A stretch of 7,298 bases of DNA from Gp6-AA40 sp964505975. GTDB taxonomy: Bacteria > Acidobacteriota > Vicinamibacteria > Vicinamibacterales > UBA2999. Shown piece by piece: positions 5,501-7,298 of the stretch. The notes under the pieces are model-generated. The model did no database searches and had not been told where the DNA came from. It worked only from the letters and a program-made list of their open reading frames with translations. The stretch's first letter is position 1. Every line of letters starts with the position of its first letter. A program made the translations under genes and the position numbers. The DNA lies in NCBI GenBank assembly GCA_964505975.1, contig CAZDLW010000275.1, positions 1 to 7,298 on the forward strand, given 5' to 3'.

Positions 5501-7144
5501 ATGGCTCATTCACGTCCAGCAGCGATCAACTGCAATCAGCAGGGGGGGCGCGTCCGTCTCGCGTCCCGTTCAGGCGCGCATCTCGCGCGCGTGGTCGTAT
5601 TCCTGTGGTGTCTGCCATGGGCGACTGCGGTGCGGGCGCAGGAACCGTCGATTCCGGCTGGTCCGCTCACGCTCGACCAGGTGCTGGAGATGGCCGGGTC
5701 GCGCAGCCAGAGGATCGCCATCGCGCGTGAAGGCATCAGGCGCGCAGAGGGTGAGCAGGTCCGCGCGCGCAGCGGCCTGCTTCCCCAGCTGTCGGTGTCC
5801 GCGGGGTACGATCGAACGCTGGCCTCGGAGTTCGACGGCATCTTCGACGGCGCGTTCGATCTTCCGGTGGACACCGACGATGGTAGTGGACTGCGCGATC
5901 TGCCGTTCGGCCGGGAGCATATCTGGCGCGCCACGCTCACTTTTTCGCAGAACCTCTACTCTGGAGGCCGGGTTGGGGCGCAAAGGGCGGTGGCGGCCGC
6001 GGGCCACGATTCGGCAGCGCTTGGCCTGACCGGCACGCGCGCGCAGCTCCTGCTCGACGTGACGCAAGCGTACTATGATGCGCTCTTGAGTGAGCGTCTC
6101 GTGGCGATTGCCGAGGCAACGCTCGAGCAGGCAGGTGCGACGCTGGGACAGGTGCTGGCGGGATTCGAGGCGGGTACGCAGCCCGAGTTCGAAGTGCTCC
6201 GGGCTCGTGTCAGCCGAGACAACCAGACACCGCACGTCATTCGCCAGCGGGTCAATCGGGAAGTGGCGCTGCTGAGGCTGAAGCAGCTCCTCGAGTTGCC
6301 CGCCGACCACGACCTGCGGCTTGCCGACACGCTTGGCGAGGAGTCGCTGCCACCGCCGGCGGTGTTTGCGGAGCGTGTGGCTGTGGTGGAGGCAGCGATA
6401 CGGCCGTCGACTCTTCGGGCCGTGACGCTCCAGCCCGATGCGGTTGCGCTTCCCGAACGAGTTCCCGTCATGGAGGCCGCCGCCGCCGTGCGCCTGCGCG
6501 AGGCCTCGTTGCGGTTGGCGCAGGCCCAGAGGATGCCCGGCGTGACGTTGAACTCGTCGTACGGGCGCGTGGCGTACCCGTCGTCCATCCTCTGGGGGTT
6601 CGGCGGCGTGCGCACCAACTGGACAATTGGGGCCTCGGTGCAGATGCCGCTGCTGACGGGTGGCCGGCAGCGTGGTGACGAAGCCGTGGCGCGTGCCGAT
6701 CTGGAGGAGAGTCGCCGCCGTCTCCAGCAGACGCAGGACCTCGCCGCGCTCGACACGCGATCGGCCTGGGCGGAACTGCTGGCCGCACGCGCGGTCTGGG
6801 AGGCGAGCGCGGGGACGGTTCAACAGGCGTTGCGCGCGTACGAGATCGCCGATGTCCGGTATCGCGCCGGAATCTCCACCCAGCTCGAGCTGGCCGATTC
6901 GCGCCTGCTCCTGCAGCAGGCAGAGGTCAACCGTACGCAGGCGGCGCGGGACCTTCAGGTGGCGCGCGCGCGAGTCGCGTTGCTCCCCGATCTACCGCTT
7001 GGGTCCGGCGCGGCGGCGCCATCGGTGCCGGCACCGGTACCCCAGGTCCCACTGATGCCTTCGCCCACGCCGGTCCCGTCCTTCGGCACGCAGTTCGCGA
7101 CGGGGGCTGCCACGGGAGCAGCGACGCAAGCGGGAACACGATGA
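5501..7144 (+). CDS. TolC-family outer-membrane efflux protein
   Basis: The roughly 547-residue product is an outer-membrane channel subunit. The family trimerises into a beta-barrel plus periplasmic helical tunnel, docking with an adaptor and an inner-membrane pump for drug or protein export. A signal peptide has a long basic n-region (1-30), a core VVVFLWCLPWATA (31-43) and a cleavage site after VRA at 46. Two tandem OEP repeats follow. The first starts at LTLDQVLEMA (about 56-65) with LPQLSVSAGY and LTFSQNLYSGGRVGAQ. The second has LRLAQAQRMPGVTLNSSYGR (about 336-355), MPLLTGGRQRGDEA and the typical YRAGISTQLELADSRLLLQQ. Gly-Gly-Arg turns follow both barrel strands, as expected. The first barrel hairpin carries an Asp-rich loop (about 111-132) with a small FDG repeat. 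The last 50 or so residues form an Ala/Pro/Thr-rich tail beyond the usual domain end. The ATG at 5501 has GGAAA five bases upstream; a GTG at 5591 would remove the n-region. Its stop overlaps the ATG of the next frame, suggesting an efflux operon. Confidence 0.93.
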   Translation: MAHSRPAAINCNQQGGRVRLASRSGAHLARVVVFLWCLPWATAVRAQEPSIPAGPLTLDQVLEMAGSRSQRIAIAREGIRRAEGEQVRARSGLLPQLSVSAGYDRTLASEFDGIFDGAFDLPVDTDDGSGLRDLPFGREHIWRATLTFSQNLYSGGRVGAQRAVAAAGHDSAALGLTGTRAQLLLDVTQAYYDALLSERLVAIAEATLEQAGATLGQVLAGFEAGTQPEFEVLRARVSRDNQTPHVIRQRVNREVALLRLKQLLELPADHDLRLADTLGEESLPPPAVFAERVAVVEAAIRPSTLRAVTLQPDAVALPERVPVMEAAAAVRLREASLRLAQAQRMPGVTLNSSYGRVAYPSSILWGFGGVRTNWTIGASVQMPLLTGGRQRGDEAVARADLEESRRRLQQTQDLAALDTRSAWAELLAARAVWEASAGTVQQALRAYEIADVRYRAGISTQLELADSRLLLQQAEVNRTQAARDLQVARARVALLPDLPLGSGAAAPSVPAPVPQVPLMPSPTPVPSFGTQFATGAATGAATQAGTR

Positions 7145-7298
7145 GGGTTTCGCACGAGATGGCACACGCTTCATTCACCGGAAGACACCTCGACCGAGGG
7201 GCACACGACATCGCGCAGCGCAGGAGCGCGGCGGCGCCACCGACGGGCGCTCGGCGGACCTCTCGACGCCGCGGACAGCTTTGGTGGGGGTGTGCGCT
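7141..7298 (+). CDS. Possible start of the gene after the TolC-family gene (partial at right edge)
   Basis: An ATG at 7141 overlaps the TolC stop as ATGA and opens a frame of 52 codons that reaches the window edge without a stop. The overlap is typical of translationally coupled efflux genes, so a periplasmic adaptor or another pump component would be the usual neighbour. The visible residues (MRVSHEMAHASFTGRH, then an Arg/Ala-rich stretch ending in GQLWWGCA) match no family; the last residues could open a signal peptide or membrane helix after a long basic n-region. The other two plus frames are also open through most of this stretch, so the true frame and start are uncertain and the real gene may begin beyond the edge. 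Confidence 0.3.
   Translation, partial: MRVSHEMAHASFTGRHLDRGAHDIAQRRSAAAPPTGARRTSRRRGQLWWGCA

Noticed and set aside
5570..6823. 417-codon minus-strand frame opposite the TolC gene
   Set aside because: Shadow of the TolC coding frame; the product is Arg/His-rich without recognisable domains.
1..7298. Search for CRISPR arrays, tRNA or rRNA genes, insertion sequences and phage genes
   Set aside because: No regularly spaced repeats, tRNA-like folds, transposase motifs or terminal inverted repeats were recognised by eye.

Overview
The window is GC-rich DNA (roughly two-thirds G+C, with strong G/C preference at third codon positions) from a Gram-negative-type bacterium. It encodes a TolC-family outer-membrane channel and two proteins with Sec-type signal peptides. 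The combination of a very large secreted M14 peptidase with a C-terminal amidotransferase-like part, a BON protein with a YtxH-like N-terminus and high GC fits Acidobacteriota, perhaps Vicinamibacteria. That placement is inference from family habits and was not tested by any search.

Layout: (1) bases 1-108 hold the 3' end of an unrecognised plus-strand gene. (2) A short convergent gap with a GC hairpin separates it from xthA (exodeoxyribonuclease III) on the minus strand, 176-934. (3) A 77-base divergent spacer (935-1011) holds back-to-back promoter-like hexamers. (4) Four genes then run on the plus strand: a secreted M14 zinc carboxypeptidase (1012-3753), a class III-type sirtuin (GTG start, 3822-4616), a small BON-domain envelope protein (4738-5319) and a TolC-family outer-membrane efflux protein (5501-7144). 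(5) An open frame begins in an ATGA overlap with the TolC stop and runs off the right edge. It may be the next efflux component, but its product cannot be identified here.

The four plus-strand genes are collinear with gaps of 68, 121 and 181 bases, so they may be partly co-transcribed. Their functions (peptide trimming in the periplasm, lysine deacylation in the cytoplasm, envelope maintenance, export) do not form a recognised pathway. The only likely functional unit is TolC plus whatever follows it. I found no RNA genes, CRISPR array, insertion sequence or phage element, and no convincing undescribed system. The oddest details are the atypical zinc-cysteine spacing in the sirtuin, the degenerate amidotransferase-like tail of the peptidase, the architecture of the BON protein and the Ala/Pro-rich tail of the TolC protein.
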